This document shows positions 20,401-30,211 of a stretch of DNA of 64,000 nucleotides, in pieces (the first letter of the stretch is position 1; every line of letters starts with the position of its first letter). The notes beneath the pieces were generated by a model. That model was not told the DNA's origin. It made no database searches and saw only the letters and a program-made list of their open reading frames with translations. The DNA comes from Notolepis coatsorum. Lineage: Eukaryota; Chordata; Actinopteri; Aulopiformes; Paralepididae. Position numbers and translations under genes: made by a program. The stretch is from assembly GCA_963971535.1 (NCBI GenBank), contig OZ020587.1:161456350-161520349 (forward strand), read 5' to 3'.

Positions 20401-23400
20401 TGCGGTCTTTACCGTTGTGATGGACCTTGTGGTGAGGCACGTACCACGATTCAGTGGTCTGGTCAGCCTCTTTAATGTCCATCTTTGTGACGTGTCCCGC
20501 TGTGATGAGCTTCTCAATCTCAGCGCGGTATACACTCTCATGGGCGGGGTTCTTGGCTAAGCGCCGCTCCGTGTTCAGCAGGTACCGTTCTGTGGCGTCT
20601 GTCTTGGCGTGGAAAGTAGGCATTCCTTCTCGCCGCAGGAGTGGCGTGGCGTATCTCAACACGCCGTTGACCGGGACTCTCTTGGTCCCTGTCTCGAGGA
20701 GGTGAATGGCGTAAATGTCATCTTTAGAGCGAATGTCTTTCTTTCCGTTCTTAAAGGGCATTTGTTCCAAGGTCCATAGCCGCTCTACGTGTTGCAGGAG
20801 TGCGGTTTCTCCCTCTGTGACTCGGGAGTGGAGACATCTAGTAGCTGTACTTCGGTTGAGAGATTTGGCGAGCGGGCCTTGGAGAGTCCATCCCAAACGG
20901 GTCTCGACTGCTGCAGGACAGCCTCGGGGTCCGGTATGAACCCGGTCTATCGGGACAATGAGGTCTGCATGGTCGGAGCCTATCAACAGGGTCGGCATAG
21001 CATTGTCTATGAGCGGGATCGGTAACTTGCGCAGATGTGCATATTTCTCCATCAGCTTGGCGACGGGGTATGTGTACCGCAACAGTCCTATTTCTTGGCT
21101 GGTGAAAGCGTCTGTAATCTGGTACCGTCGCTCAGGCTGGCCGCTTGCTGCGATAGAGAATGAGACATTCTCGCCCTTTATCGTCTTCAAATCTCGTCTT
21201 ATTGTCCGAATTGTCATTTGGGTTTCGCTTCCCCACAGCCCTAGCTGGGCCGCAGCGGAGGCGAGCAGAAGGGTCTTCTCTGACCCGTCATCGAGGACGG
21301 CGTAAGTGTCCAGGACTTTATTCTGGTAGCTTAGTGTCACACGCACTACTTTTAGGAGTACTCGGGCTCCACTGCTGCTGGCGGGATCGATGTACATGAC
21401 GCTCGCTTTGCGGCTGGATGGTGCGGGTGAAGGGCGCCGTCTGTTACTGTCGTGAAGTATGTCCAGATGGGCTCCATCGCACTTGGTGCACCTTTTCTTT
21501 AAGCGGCATTCGGCTGCCATGTGTGAGCGCGCACAGCGAAAACAGCGCTTGTTGGACTTTATCCATTGACTTGCTTCCTCCGCGTTCAGCTTGGGGAAGG
21601 AGTCACATTGCGCTAGCCAGTGTTCTTTCTCACAGTAGGGGCACACTATCTTCCACTTCTCCGTTCTGGAGGGGGTACTGTGGCTCCTGCTGCTCGGTAC
21701 TGACTCCGATTGGTGCATCACAGTCACCGATCTTCTTCCATCATTTAGTCGTCTGGTTCCTTCTCTGGAGCCAGGGGTGCTCCGTCCGAATGTATCTAGC
21801 CGTAGGCTGCTGACTTCTCTCGCCAGGAAGTCTGCTAGATCGAGGAGGTTCGGTTCGGGGCCATTCGGGTCTCGGTGGTCCCTCTGTCGCCTAAAACGCT
21901 CCTGTCGAGCGGGCGGCAGCTTCTCCAAGATCCTTTCCACATTTGAGTTGGCGTAAAGTTCATGCCTCCCCTTCTCTCTCTGCGCTCCCAACATCCCTAC
22001 CAGGGACTGCACTCTGATGGACAGGTCGTCCAGTGCTCGATTGTCTATTGCTGGGGGTAAGCGGTCGATGTGTCGGATCTCCTGGATCACGTAATCCCAT
22101 ATGCGCCCATACCTCAGGTCCAATGCTACCAGCGCTGCTGTGTATGGGGTGGTGGAAGTCGCGTAGGCGAGCGCTATATTATGTGCGCGGGGCACCTTTA
22201 AGTGCTTCAGTAGGATGGCGTATTTGTGGCGTTCATCCAATACATCCACCAACATGGTCTCCAGACACATGCGGAGTTCTGTATACTGGGCCCGGTTCTC
22301 TTGGGTGAAGTCGGGTACCATAGGCGTGTCAATGTATGACGCTGACTGTGGATACATCGGCGAGCGTTGGGGGAGAGGCCTCCTAGGCGAGTCTCCTCCC
22401 GCTCCTTGGTATGGGCTGGTACCGGCAGTGTACCATGGCCCGCTTGTCCAGGTGCTGTTCCTCGGTGCGGGTCGTGCATCGTGCTCACCCGTGTATAGAG
22501 TCGGGGGTCTGTAGCGCAGCTCCGCGGGAGTATAGCCTGGGCTGTACCGGACCTCCTGGTCCGGTAGAGTACTGTGCTGTCGTCGGGCGTGGTTCTCCTC
22601 CTCTTCCTCTTCGTCTTCAGTTAGGTCATCCAGTGCTTGTAGTCTCTGGTTTAGCCTCTCCACAGGATATGCTGCTCCTTCCCGGTTGCTAGGTCTCGCT
22701 TGGACCGGTGGGGGGAGGTGGTCTGTGGGGGGTATAGACCTCGTCTGTTGGTCAAGTTCAGGGTTGTTTACTCGGCTAGGGGATGCCGCCCTGGAGGTGT
22801 GTCTAGACGAGTTCCTGGAGCCTCTGGCGGAGGGAGAGGGTGTTGTCCGTCTGATCAGCTGTTCTATTAGTTGCGCTTGCTGTCTGTCGCGCTCTGCGTC
22901 CCGTAGAGCACCAGCAGCTGCTCGCTGGCTGTCTGCTCGGTCTCGGGCCACATTCTCTTCTCTCTGAATGCGTCTTAGTTCTAGACGTATATGCTCTTCT
23001 TCGCTCCGCTGCTTGATCTGCAGTCGGTCGCGTACAGCAGCGGCGTTCAGGCTGATGAGGAAGGCCTGCTGTAGGGTCCTCTCTGCCTCGCTGGGAGAAG
23101 GCGGTTGTATAGGGGAGCCTTCCCTCGGGGTACTCCTTGCGGAGCCTTGGAGCTCTATCTCCACGGTGCTCTCCCCGTCTTCTTCCGTGCCGAGTTCTCT
23201 CTCGGTAGCGTTGTATTCCTCCCGGGACTCATCGGGGACTACTTCTTCAGTACTGGCGGGGTGTGAAGTCATGTCTGGTTCCCACTGGTCCCCACCGTGA
23301 ACTTGGTCAGTTACATTAGAGCCCGTAGGGGCCTCTAGGGTCGGGGTAGTCTGGGCGTTGGGGTTAGACATACTTTTACTTTCTAGTTTTACCGCGTTTA

Positions 23401-23539
23401 CTGTTAGTAGAAGACTAGGTTGTTGACTGACAGCGTAAGCCTCTAAGTACTGAGGGAGCCGTCGTTCGCGCTGCGGGCGTTGGTTAGGAGGATCGTTTCG
23501 TGGAGTGTTCATCATAGGCCATTTCAATATTAATAACAC
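17429..23539 (-). CDS. BEL/Pao gag-pol polyprotein, 2036 codons
   Basis: Single uninterrupted frame for the whole retrotransposon. Residues 150-230 are charged and probably coiled-coil, followed by proline-rich spacer. A capsid-like region spans about 405-600. Zinc knuckles lie at C633-C636-H640-C645 and C666-C669-H673-C678, with a third finger-like C684/C687/H691/H696. An A17-type aspartic protease shows VLDDGSEK (748-755). Reverse transcriptase has GDIKGMFLQV (Asp1091) and FYVDN (1167-1171, catalytic Asp1170). RNase H has FSDAS (Asp1359), E1403 and WSDSTTV (Asp1433). Integrase has a zinc region ending C1699/C1702 and core acidic residues D1735, D1797 and E1846. A DUF5641-like domain closes the protein. 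The start could be Met1, Met9/10 or Met57. Intact and probably functional, though the RT motif is YVDN and not YVDD. Confidence 0.95.
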   Translation of the reverse strand: MLLILKWPMMNTPRNDPPNQRPQRERRLPQYLEAYAVSQQPSLLLTVNAVKLESKSMSNPNAQTTPTLEAPTGSNVTDQVHGGDQWEPDMTSHPASTEEVVPDESREEYNATERELGTEEDGESTVEIELQGSARSTPREGSPIQPPSPSEAERTLQQAFLISLNAAAVRDRLQIKQRSEEEHIRLELRRIQREENVARDRADSQRAAAGALRDAERDRQQAQLIEQLIRRTTPSPSARGSRNSSRHTSRAASPSRVNNPELDQQTRSIPPTDHLPPPVQARPSNREGAAYPVERLNQRLQALDDLTEDEEEEEENHARRQHSTLPDQEVRYSPGYTPAELRYRPPTLYTGEHDARPAPRNSTWTSGPWYTAGTSPYQGAGGDSPRRPLPQRSPMYPQSASYIDTPMVPDFTQENRAQYTELRMCLETMLVDVLDERHKYAILLKHLKVPRAHNIALAYATSTTPYTAALVALDLRYGRIWDYVIQEIRHIDRLPPAIDNRALDDLSIRVQSLVGMLGAQREKGRHELYANSNVERILEKLPPARQERFRRQRDHRDPNGPEPNLLDLADFLAREVSSLRLDTFGRSTPGSREGTRRLNDGRRSVTVMHQSESVPSSRSHSTPSRTEKWKIVCPYCEKEHWLAQCDSFPKLNAEEASQWIKSNKRCFRCARSHMAAECRLKKRCTKCDGAHLDILHDSNRRRPSPAPSSRKASVMYIDPASSSGARVLLKVVRVTLSYQNKVLDTYAVLDDGSEKTLLLASAAAQLGLWGSETQMTIRTIRRDLKTIKGENVSFSIAASGQPERRYQITDAFTSQEIGLLRYTYPVAKLMEKYAHLRKLPIPLIDNAMPTLLIGSDHADLIVPIDRVHTGPRGCPAAVETRLGWTLQGPLAKSLNRSTATRCLHSRVTEGETALLQHVERLWTLEQMPFKNGKKDIRSKDDIYAIHLLETGTKRVPVNGVLRYATPLLRREGMPTFHAKTDATERYLLNTERRLAKNPAHESVYRAEIEKLITAGHVTKMDIKEADQTTESWYVPHHKVHHNGKDRIVFNCSYQIGSQNLNKELLPGPTLGPSLLGVLLRFRQEKVAISGDIKGMFLQVRLVEADKPLLRFLWREKPGDEHPAIYQWEVLPFGTTCSPCCATFALQKHVAEDPAADKEVRHSVKNSFYVDNCLQSLSTQEEAEALLIKLRASLIKGGFDLRQWASSDPQVLHSLSSEDKAASSETWMATIPGEAQEMTLGLVWRFKTDSLHYRHKPLTTDQGRPAAAPTTRRSVYTTLARQYDPLGCILPYTTRAKMIVRALWDKDQGWDDPIPAHLASTWREWEMELHSLPGVNMRRSYFPPTVRPETCKMDLHVFSDASEVAYGSVAYLRAQDQGGEIYTAFVLARSRIAPRKQQSIPRLELCAALAGAHLATLIQRELTIPVSRTILWSDSTTVLAWIKSDSCKYKVFVGVRVTEIQDLTEELTGETEWRYVDTKQNPADVITRGMPLDDLTRRNVYSDGPAFLRLPEGQWPMPIPREASPEEVENKKSVFCGLSTVASTDPNIDDCTSIESAQQRTFLRYHPECKSPADMSAANYEEAELLLLQRAQRDSFPDELACLQGGKPVPSDSRLIHLAPESDAHTLIRVGGRLRRAPNLPDDIKYPIVLNSRHKVTELIIKKYDEDVHHAGAERVFAEIRRRYWILQGREAVRRFQRTCLDCRKWRAQPSIPRMADLPPCRLRIGDKPFHSTGMDCFGPLHIKKGRGTEKRWGIVFKCMTTRAIHIELLPTMSTDSFLMAFRRFTSRKGRPSTLLSDHGTNFKGGERELRESFQAMGPELKTHLAPAQVDFQFNPPNAPHFGGTWEREVRSIKTALYAVLGAQTVAEEVLTTVLTEIEGVLNSKPLGYVSSDVADIDPVTPNTLLMGRLDPALPQTMYRPEEANGRRMWRYSQVLADKFWSSFLLHYLPSLQTRQKWVKERDNLTEGTVVMIIDQSLPRAMWPAGRVSKVITGADGKVRAAEVLVQGRTYTRPVARLIELPRLPDTIDDDHDPITL

Positions 23540-23564
23540 TATATTAATATTACACTGATTACCC

Positions 23565-23581
23565 TCCGGCTCGAAGGACCA
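23565..23581 (-). other. primer-binding site complementary to tRNA-Tyr
   Basis: Two bases inside the 5' LTR the minus strand reads TGGTCCTTCGAGCCGGA. Its complement, TCCGGCTCGAAGGACCA, fits the 3' end of animal tRNA-Tyr plus CCA, from my knowledge of that tRNA. Seventeen matching bases and the two-base spacing fit the role of reverse-transcription primer site. Confidence 0.8.
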
Positions 23582-23583
23582 AT

Positions 23584-25018
23584 TGTAACTGAGGGGTACA
23601 ATTCCCTGACTGTATTACTAGATATGATACTTACTACCACTACCTTTGTACTTAATATTCGGCCACCCAGTACACGGCATAAATATATTATGATGAACAC
23701 TGTCACGTAGATGAAACGGATCCAACACAAATGTACGAATTAGAAATAGGTCTTTATTTCTACACAGCGATGGTGTGTAGAGCAAGCACTTAATCAAATC
23801 AATCACATTTATGAATGGGAATTAGTATGCACTTTTATGGCAAGAGTATTCGTCGGTATATCAATAGAGAATGTCCAATCTCTGAAGGCGCAGGTGGTAC
23901 ATATATACGACCTGGAATAGTTAAGGAATAACTGCAATGATACTTTAATGATTATATACTGGATACACTAGGGTGGGTTAATCCAGTCGCTTGTAAGCCG
24001 ACAGGAGTAGGAAGGGGGGGGGGGTAGAATCCGGCTGCCTCATCCGGCCAAGGGTATCCCAGGTGAACCCACTGTAGTGCCGTTCAATGCGCCGGCGATC
24101 CTTGGACCACAGATGAAAGCAGATGGACTCTTTGTGGGCCGGCTCTCTCCGGTCCACGGAGGAGAGACGTGAAGCGACCTCGTCTTGCAGAGCGTCTCCT
24201 CACCTTGCGTCCTCTCCAGGGGGGGGGGTTCCAACACACGGCAGTGTCGGGGGTCTTTATCCATGGAATAATCAAAGTATACAAAGCATAATCCGTGCCT
24301 GGGAAGGCGGGCTGTCGTCGGCAGAATAATCCGGTATACAGGTCCACTCGCTCGTCGGCTCTGGGGCTCCTCGGGTGCAGCTTCACGTGGGGTCAACCAC
24401 CCTGGATAAGCAGCCAGTTCTCTGCCCGAAACGATGGGGTGCTGACTACGGTAGTATTCTCACCGCACGAAGCACTATATATTAACAGACTATTATTAGC
24501 TTAATAGACTACGTCCAACTCGACGATATAGTGCCAAATATGACTATTCAAATATTAATATACACGATGTCTCAATACCGATGGTAGGCGAACTTGGCCT
24601 TACTCCCACACGTGGCGTCGCGGGGAGGCTTTACGTCTGTGACTCTATTGGAGGGTAAGAAACTGGACTGAAAAGAAAGTCCTACTTTAGTAGCGCAGTA
24701 TATATACGCACTATGAACAAATAGTCCCATTAGTGGTGCGGTAGCCAGATTCCTACGCGGAACTAGGACTTGTTCGTACATGTGGAGCGGTACGTTTGAA
24801 CTGGGTCTGAGGGGTATGGCAGCCTGGCACCAAGGTCTCGACCAATAGTAGAATGGAGACTATTATGGGATGTTCAGTAGGCTAGAATGGATATTCAATG
24901 CATATTGTACAAGGAATATACAAGGGATATCAGGGAATATTAGAGAATATACAAATACAATTAAATATATATATATAAATAAATATATATATTCGGTTTA
25001 ATCTGGCCCTTCACAACA
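23584..25018 (-). repeat. 5' LTR of the BEL/Pao element
   Basis: 1435 bp. Differs from the other LTR by three substitutions (G at 23,661; C in GTCGTCGGC near 24,319; G in GGTACGTTTG near 24,793), an extra TA in CATATATACG and one extra G in a poly-G run. These two indels account for the whole 3-bp length difference. Confidence 0.93.
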
Positions 25019-25200
25019 GTTGTGTATGTCATAAATGTCACTATGAATTGAAAATGGGGGACCCTGATGTAAACAAGACGAAAGTCTTTCTCTGGTCTGC
25101 ATCCCCTTAACAATTGTGTGTATTGAGCCGTACTGTATTGTACCCATTCTGCAATAAAGTTTTAATTAATTAATTAATTAATTAATGAATTCATTCATTC
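25019..25200 (+). repeat. dispersed repeat family B, copy 4, right part
   Basis: Continues the copy cut at 15,888 and runs through the core to AATAAAGTTTTAATTAATT with a TTAA/ATTC tail. The first five bases are the right GTTGT duplication. Confidence 0.88.
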
Positions 25201-25799
25201 ACAGAAATATCTGCTAAACAACTAGCTAACACATCTGAGCGTGGCCCATACATTCCCCTGTATCGGGGCTAATCTGCTTGAGTCCAGCGTGTCAGCGGGT
25301 TGGCTAACGATGCATACATTGGCAAGAATGTTGGCTCTCAGCTAATTACCTGCTGCCCTTGTGTGTTTTTACAAAAAGGTATTTGATGATCTCAACAGGC
25401 TTCTGACTGTGACCCCGGTCATCTGCAGGGCTGTTCCAACTATCGAGATCAAACCATCACCAAGACACATCGAAGGCAACTTTAAAAAACGGCAATAAAA
25501 ACAAGCAAACTCAACCCGATATTATGGCTTGGTTTACTAATGACGGGCTAAACACGGTGCTTAATGTCACACAATGTAAGCTACCCGGATAAGCCACTGA
25601 CCAACGGGATAATGACTGGATTTGTTGAGGGAAAAATTTTAATCCTGTAGTTGTTTTATATAGATGGTTTCAAAGTGACAACAATGCAGTTTTAAAAGGG
25701 CCCAAGTTTACTTCCTGTTGCAATGTTAGCTTATGCAATAGGTAACAGGAAATACATTACAAACGGTTCCCTAGCATGTAGGCCTATACATGTATATAA
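25201..25799. other. unassigned sequence
   Basis: Nothing recognisable as gene, RNA or repeat family. The base composition is ordinary and there are no convincing splice-bounded open stretches. Confidence 0.35.
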
Positions 25800-26060
25800 A
25801 TGGTAAATGGTGCATTTATATATCTCTTTTGTCCAAAGTGCTTTACAATATATTCCTCATATTTGACCCATTCACTCACACATTCACACACCGACGGCGG
25901 AGGCGACCATGCAAGGTCCCAGCCTGCTCATGGGGAGCAGTTAGGGGTTAAGTGTCTTGCTCAAGGACACTTCGACACACTACCTGGGAGCAGCAGGAAT
26001 CGAACCCGAGAACCTCCGGATTACCAGACGACTGCTCTACCTCCTGAGTCACCGTCGCCT
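25800..26060 (-). repeat. tRNA-derived SINE-like element, fullest copy
   Basis: The reverse strand has a box A-like GACTCAGGAGGTAGAGCAG, a box B GGTTCGATTCCTG, AAGTGTCCTTGAGCAAGACA and a tail ending TTGGACAAAAGAGATATATA. Of the three copies of this family this one keeps both pol III boxes. Confidence 0.75.
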
Positions 26061-26079
26061 CTTGTTTCATACCTGTAGA

Positions 26080-26520
26080 TACTATACAGTATCTATATCT
26101 GTAAACATCCCTTACCTACTCTTACTAGTTACGCTGCTGGCCAGTATGACTTACTACCATAGTGTCTGTATACCTGTATCACTATGATGAATTGAAAATG
26201 GGGGACCCTGATGTAAACCTCCATCCCCTTTTTAACAATTGTGTGTATTGAGCCGTACTGTATTGTACCCCTTCTGCAATTTTCAATCAATCAATCAAAC
26301 AAACATATTAATACTACAACTCTGTACATAAATCTGATTAGCACTATTACGCAGTAGTACTAATTTATATATGTTATACCCAGTTTAATCACCTGTAGCC
26401 TACATTGTATATTACTATTGCACTTTCCTGTTACATTTGCACTCTGGCTGGATGCCAAACTTCTTTTTGTTCTACTGTACTTGTGCTGCATGATGACAAT
26501 ACATTTGAATCTGATCTAGG
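26080..26520 (+). repeat. dispersed repeat family A, copy 2, with an inserted family B fragment
   Basis: Family A in its sense orientation from CTACTCTTACTAGTTACGCT to TGCATGATGACAATACATTT. A shortened family B core (about 26,178-26,300) interrupts it after CTGTATCACT. Confidence 0.75.
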
Positions 26521-26600
26521 AACAGAATTCCAGTGAAACTGTCTATAGTTTGTGGGTGCCTCTTGGGAGAGGGGGGGGGGGGGGGGGGTACTCATATGTC
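26515..26600. repeat. repeat G fragment with a poly-G run
   Basis: AACAGAATTCCAGTGAAACT matches repeat G at 15.62 kb and is followed by about 19 G residues (26,570-26,588). Confidence 0.6.
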
Positions 26601-26798
26601 CCTATGCCATAAATGTCATGTATGTTGTGTATGTCATAAATGTCACTATGAATTGAAAATGGGGGACCCTGATGTAAACAAGACGAAAGTCTTTCTCTGG
26701 TCTGCATCCCCTTAACAATTGTGAGTATTGAGCCGTACTGTATTGTACCCATTCTGCAATCTGTTAAATAAAGTTTTCATTCATTCATTCATTCACTC
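26601..26798 (+). repeat. dispersed repeat family B, copy 6
   Basis: Complete core, AAATAAAGTTTTCATTCATT and an ATTC tail. Confidence 0.82.
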
Positions 26799-26892
26799 TC
26801 TTTGGGTTCTTCATACCATGGACGTGGACCGGACTACGTTCATTCACACACTACATATTGACGAGAGTATTGCTGTCATTTTGGTGTTGACA

Positions 26893-27143
26893 CTGGGCGA
26901 CAGTGGCTTAGGAGGTAGAGGTTCCCGGTTCGATTCCCGCTCCTCCCGGGCAGCGTGTCGAAGTGTCCTTGAGCAAGACACTTAACCCCTAACTGCTCCT
27001 GATGAGCAGGCTGGGCTCCTTGCACGGTTGATTCTGCCGTCGGTGTGTGAATGTGTGAGTGAATGGGTCAAATGTGAGGAACAAATTGTAAAGCACTTTG
27101 GATAAAAGAGATATATAAATGCAGCCTTTTACCATTTTACAAT
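26893..27143 (+). repeat. tRNA-derived SINE-like element
   Basis: Plus-strand copy beginning GGCGACAGTGGCTTAGGAGG. Box A and box B halves are fused by a short deletion (GTAGAG/GTTCCCGG). The 3' part ends TTGTAAAGCACTTTGGATAA and AGAGATATATAAATG. Confidence 0.75.
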
Positions 27144-27339
27144 ATTGAGTTTGATGAGAAAATTCAGACAATGAATAAGCACTTAGTATGACTGTCTGGT
27201 GATGTAAGAATAGGGAGAGGAGAGATATGTTGGACATTTTAGAACATTTGTCTCTCGCATGTCGATGTTACTACATACTATACTATAATACCAGACCAGT
27301 ATATCTCTGGTCTCACCATTGTACCCAATGTGCAGACAG

Positions 27340-27570
27340 TAGGTAATGACTTCTTCTTCTATTCTATTACATTATGCTGCGAGACCCCTGGTGGCCACAA
27401 CAGGTCCTGCGTGGTCCCATGGGGGAACGCATGCTCTCGGAGCAAGGCACTAACACTGTCCGGGTTAGGGGTTTGATTCCTACTGGGGCCAATCCATTGT
27501 GAAGCACTGAGAGTAGCTTATAAAACTTAGAAAAGTGTTATAGAAATGTCACAATTATTACTATTATATT
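27340..27570 (+). repeat. degenerate SINE-like element
   Basis: Contains GGTTTGATTCCTACTGGG, similar to a pol III box B, and ends AAAGTGTTATAGAAATGTCA with an ATT-rich tail. Family assignment is uncertain. Confidence 0.4.
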
Positions 27571-27835
27571 AGATTCTCAAATGTACAGTACAACGGAAAT
27601 AAATTTGGCGTCCAACCAGAGTGCAAATGTAACAGTAAAGTACCATAGTAATATACAATGTACAGGTGATTAAACTGGGTAAAACATATAAATGAGTACT
27701 ACTGAGTAATAGTGCTAATCAGATCCAGATGTATGTACAGAGTTGTAGTATTAATATGTACAGTGATACAGGTATAAAGACACTATGGTAGTAAGTCATA
27801 CTGGCCAGCAGTGTAACTAGTAAGAGTAGGTAAGG
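27571..27835 (-). repeat. dispersed repeat family A, copy 3 (empty-site reference)
   Basis: Uninterrupted reverse copy. At 27.67 kb it reads GTGATTAAACTGGG, the site which in copy 1 is filled by the 144-bp TTAA MITE. Confidence 0.8.
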
Positions 27836-27915
27836 GATCCATCAGAGATCCATCAGGTCCATCAGAGATCCATCAGAGATCCATCAGGTCTATCAGAGAT
27901 CCATCAGGTCCTGAG
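27836..27915. repeat. short tandem repeat GATCCATCA(G)
   Basis: Units GATCCATCAGA and GATCCATCAGGTC are repeated about six times, followed by CTGAGGAAGATCCTTCGGGA. Confidence 0.8.
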
Positions 27916-28029
27916 GAAGATCCTTCGGGATCGAAACATCCTCCAAATAAAAAAATAAAGTTCCACTTGCTCCAGACGGTGTGTGGGATCCGAGCTGAAC
28001 CCCTAGCAGTCTCGTTTCTTTGCGTTTTA

Positions 28030-28400
28030 TTTAAAAATCTTTATTTATCCTTTATTTATCCAGGAATGTCCCATTGAGATACAAGATCTCTTCTTCCAGG
28101 GAGTCCTGACCAACACGGCACACAACAAGTTTCAACATATAAACAGGGCATAGGCCTATATAGAATATACAGTACATTAAACAAAGAAACATACAAATCA
28201 AATACAAACACAGGAGGCCATTTGTGCAGTGGGCAAGAAGCATAATCAGATCAGCAATAGCATCAGGTAAAACAGTTACATGTTTCATGTAGCATAAAGC
28301 ATTCACAGTAGGAAGTGCCTCTAGACAAAGTTTCACTTGCGTATTCCATAAAAAGGGAGCATAGTAGGAGAATGCAGCTAGGCTTTATAGGCTGGTAAAG
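28030..28400 (-). mobile_element. probable LINE 3' UTR fragment
   Basis: Minus strand reads GGAGTCCTGACCA..., CCATTGAG inverse and ends with TTATTTATCC-type AT repeats, a layout seen at LINE 3' ends in fish. A 94-codon frame across it has no known homology. Confidence 0.4.
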
Positions 28401-29001
28401 ATATGCCTCCTAAAGCGTGTAAACGGAAGTACCGGCTACAGGCTTTCCGGTTTCTAAAAAACAATTATAGAAACGTGTGAAGTGCACAATATTTCCTCGT
28501 TTGAGCCACTGCAACGGCTTTGCCTGAAGAATTTACTACACGACCGGGACGTTCTATAGCTTGTTTGCCGACAGGATTCGGGAAAAGTTTGGTCGGTCCG
28601 CTCGGAGGCATCTTCCAGGGGGAAGTACGTACATACACTGGAAATTCGACCCCATAGACACTTTCGGCCGTAGTTCTTTACCAGGCTTGATCTCACGGAG
28701 GAGATAAAACTGGGAACGAGGTTAGCATCAAAGGAACATTTATTTTTGTGAACAAATTTTTTTATAATTTTTTTTGACATGACATAAAACTAGACACACA
28801 AACATTAACAGTAAATATCCACAATAAATCACAGGACTATACAGTCCAGTATTTGAATCAATATAAATGTAGGTTACAAGATATATACATAATACTTACA
28901 ATACAATACATACATAATGCTCTTGCTCGTTCTTCTCCCCCCCCTCAGGACCCCCCTTGGATAATCCATGCATTATTTCGTTTCTAACCAAGGATTACAA
29001 T
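28401..29001. other. unassigned sequence
   Basis: No recognised feature. A 108-codon minus frame (28,454-28,780) lacks recognisable domains. Confidence 0.35.
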
Positions 29002-29330
29002 TCATATGCTAACCTTTATTCTCTCCACCACCTCTAACCAGATTGCAATGCTGGCTTCATTGACACCTAAAATTCTTGCGGTAGATATCTCTAGATAAAT
29101 CACATCGAGATAGGTAAGAACCCATACCTTCCGGCACATTTTATCCGGTTGAATCCAGTGTGATGCCATCAGCTTTTTAGCAGCCGTAAGACCGGACAAA
29201 ATTAGTCTCTTTAGCTGTATAGAGGCTGCTAACTGAGAAACATCATTCAACAACAATACAGAAGGCAGTACACGTATGGTCAGAAATAAAAATTCTGATA
29301 ATTGCGTGGTTACTTCTTCCCAGAATATCT
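29002..29330 (-). pseudogene. L1-like LINE ORF2 C-terminal remnant
   Basis: Minus-strand frame includes GLTAAKKLMASHWIQPDK and LTYLDVIYLEISTAR, resembling the C-terminal end of L1/Tx1-clade ORF2 proteins, in which an AAKKLI...W motif precedes a helical tail. The reverse transcriptase and endonuclease are absent. Confidence 0.55.
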
Positions 29331-29648
29331 TAACAGGGGGGACAAAGGAACATTTAAAAGCATCCCATTTGCTGCTCGTCTGGTCTGGTATTAAAAAAGC
29401 AAGTATAAAAGGACAGCGTTCCCTCGGGTCGGGCTGTCCTTCATGGTTGGATGCAAGAGCAGGAGGTCTGTGGTGCCAGGAAGCCGACAGGTCGTCTCCA
29501 CGGAGAGCCTTTTAATTAACAGCTACACCAGCAAAACAAATTGGACTCAATCAAGAGTTCACACCTGCATGGCTCCCGATGTCAAAATCCCATGACTATT
29601 ATTATGTCGGAGCCCCTCAGTGACCTAAACATTCAAACTCCTTCCCGT
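29331..29648. other. unassigned sequence
   Basis: Possibly upstream LINE remnants of the preceding feature. No intact frame is seen. Confidence 0.3.
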
Positions 29649-29656
29649 GTTGTTGG

Positions 29657-30203
29657 CAGGGGTGTAAAGTACTTAAGAGTAATTGTACTTCGTTACAATG
29701 CTTAAGTACTGTTTTTGGGGATTTGTACTTTACTCGAGTATTATTAGGTTTGTATACTTGTACTTTTACTCAATTACATTTCAGAGGAAAAAAAAACGTA
29801 CGTTTTACTCCTTACATTTAAAATGCAGACCTACAAAGTACAAATCTCACAGGTCCAACCAATTTAATTAGTGTATTTGTTTCTCTGGCCGAACTAACGT
29901 TAACGTTATTAATCCTGCAGCGGCATTTTATTTAAAAACAGCCAATCAAATCCCCATCAATGGGAAATTAACCTGCCCATACCCATGCTGATTGGTCCTT
30001 GTGCAAGACTAGAAAGCGGGGATCTTTGATTAAACACCTGTTAAGACTGTCAAAAAAAATTGTTTTAACTTTTTAGTACTCAAGTACATTTTAAAAGTAG
30101 AAACTTTTTGACTTTTACTTGTGTGTTTTCAGCCAGATACTATGACTTTTACTTGAGTAAGATTTTGACAGTACCAATACTTTCTGGGTACTTTTTACAC
30201 CCG
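29657..30203. mobile_element. non-autonomous hAT element, 547 bp
   Basis: Left end CAGGGGTGTAAAGTACTT and a degenerate right end GTACTTTTTACACCCG form an inverted repeat. Candidate 8-bp duplications GTTGTTGG (29,649-29,656) and CTTGTTGG (30,204-30,211) match at 7 of 8 bases. The interior has TACTTTTACTC repeats near both ends and no transposase. Confidence 0.8.
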
Positions 30204-30211
30204 CTTGTTGG

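Larger units (their letters stand above)
15889..25018 (-). mobile_element. full-length BEL/Pao LTR retrotransposon, 9.13 kb
   Basis: A complete element on the minus strand, with two LTRs (15,889-17,320 and 23,584-25,018), one gag-pol frame and a primer-binding site. It is bounded by a 5-bp GTTGT target duplication (15,884-15,888 and 25,019-25,023). The LTRs read TGTTGTGAAG...CTCAGTTACA in element orientation. By eye they differ at three bases plus two small indels, about 0.2 percent, so the insertion is very recent. It interrupts a family B repeat whose intact form is seen elsewhere. No envelope-like frame is present. Confidence 0.95.

Noticed and set aside
17727-23300. Many plus-strand frames of 60-140 codons opposite the BEL gene
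   Set aside because: Antisense shadows of the 2036-codon frame.
25800-26060. Possible tRNA gene
   Set aside because: Pol III boxes are present but no cloverleaf folds out and the unit is dispersed with a non-tRNA 3' half, so it is SINE-like.
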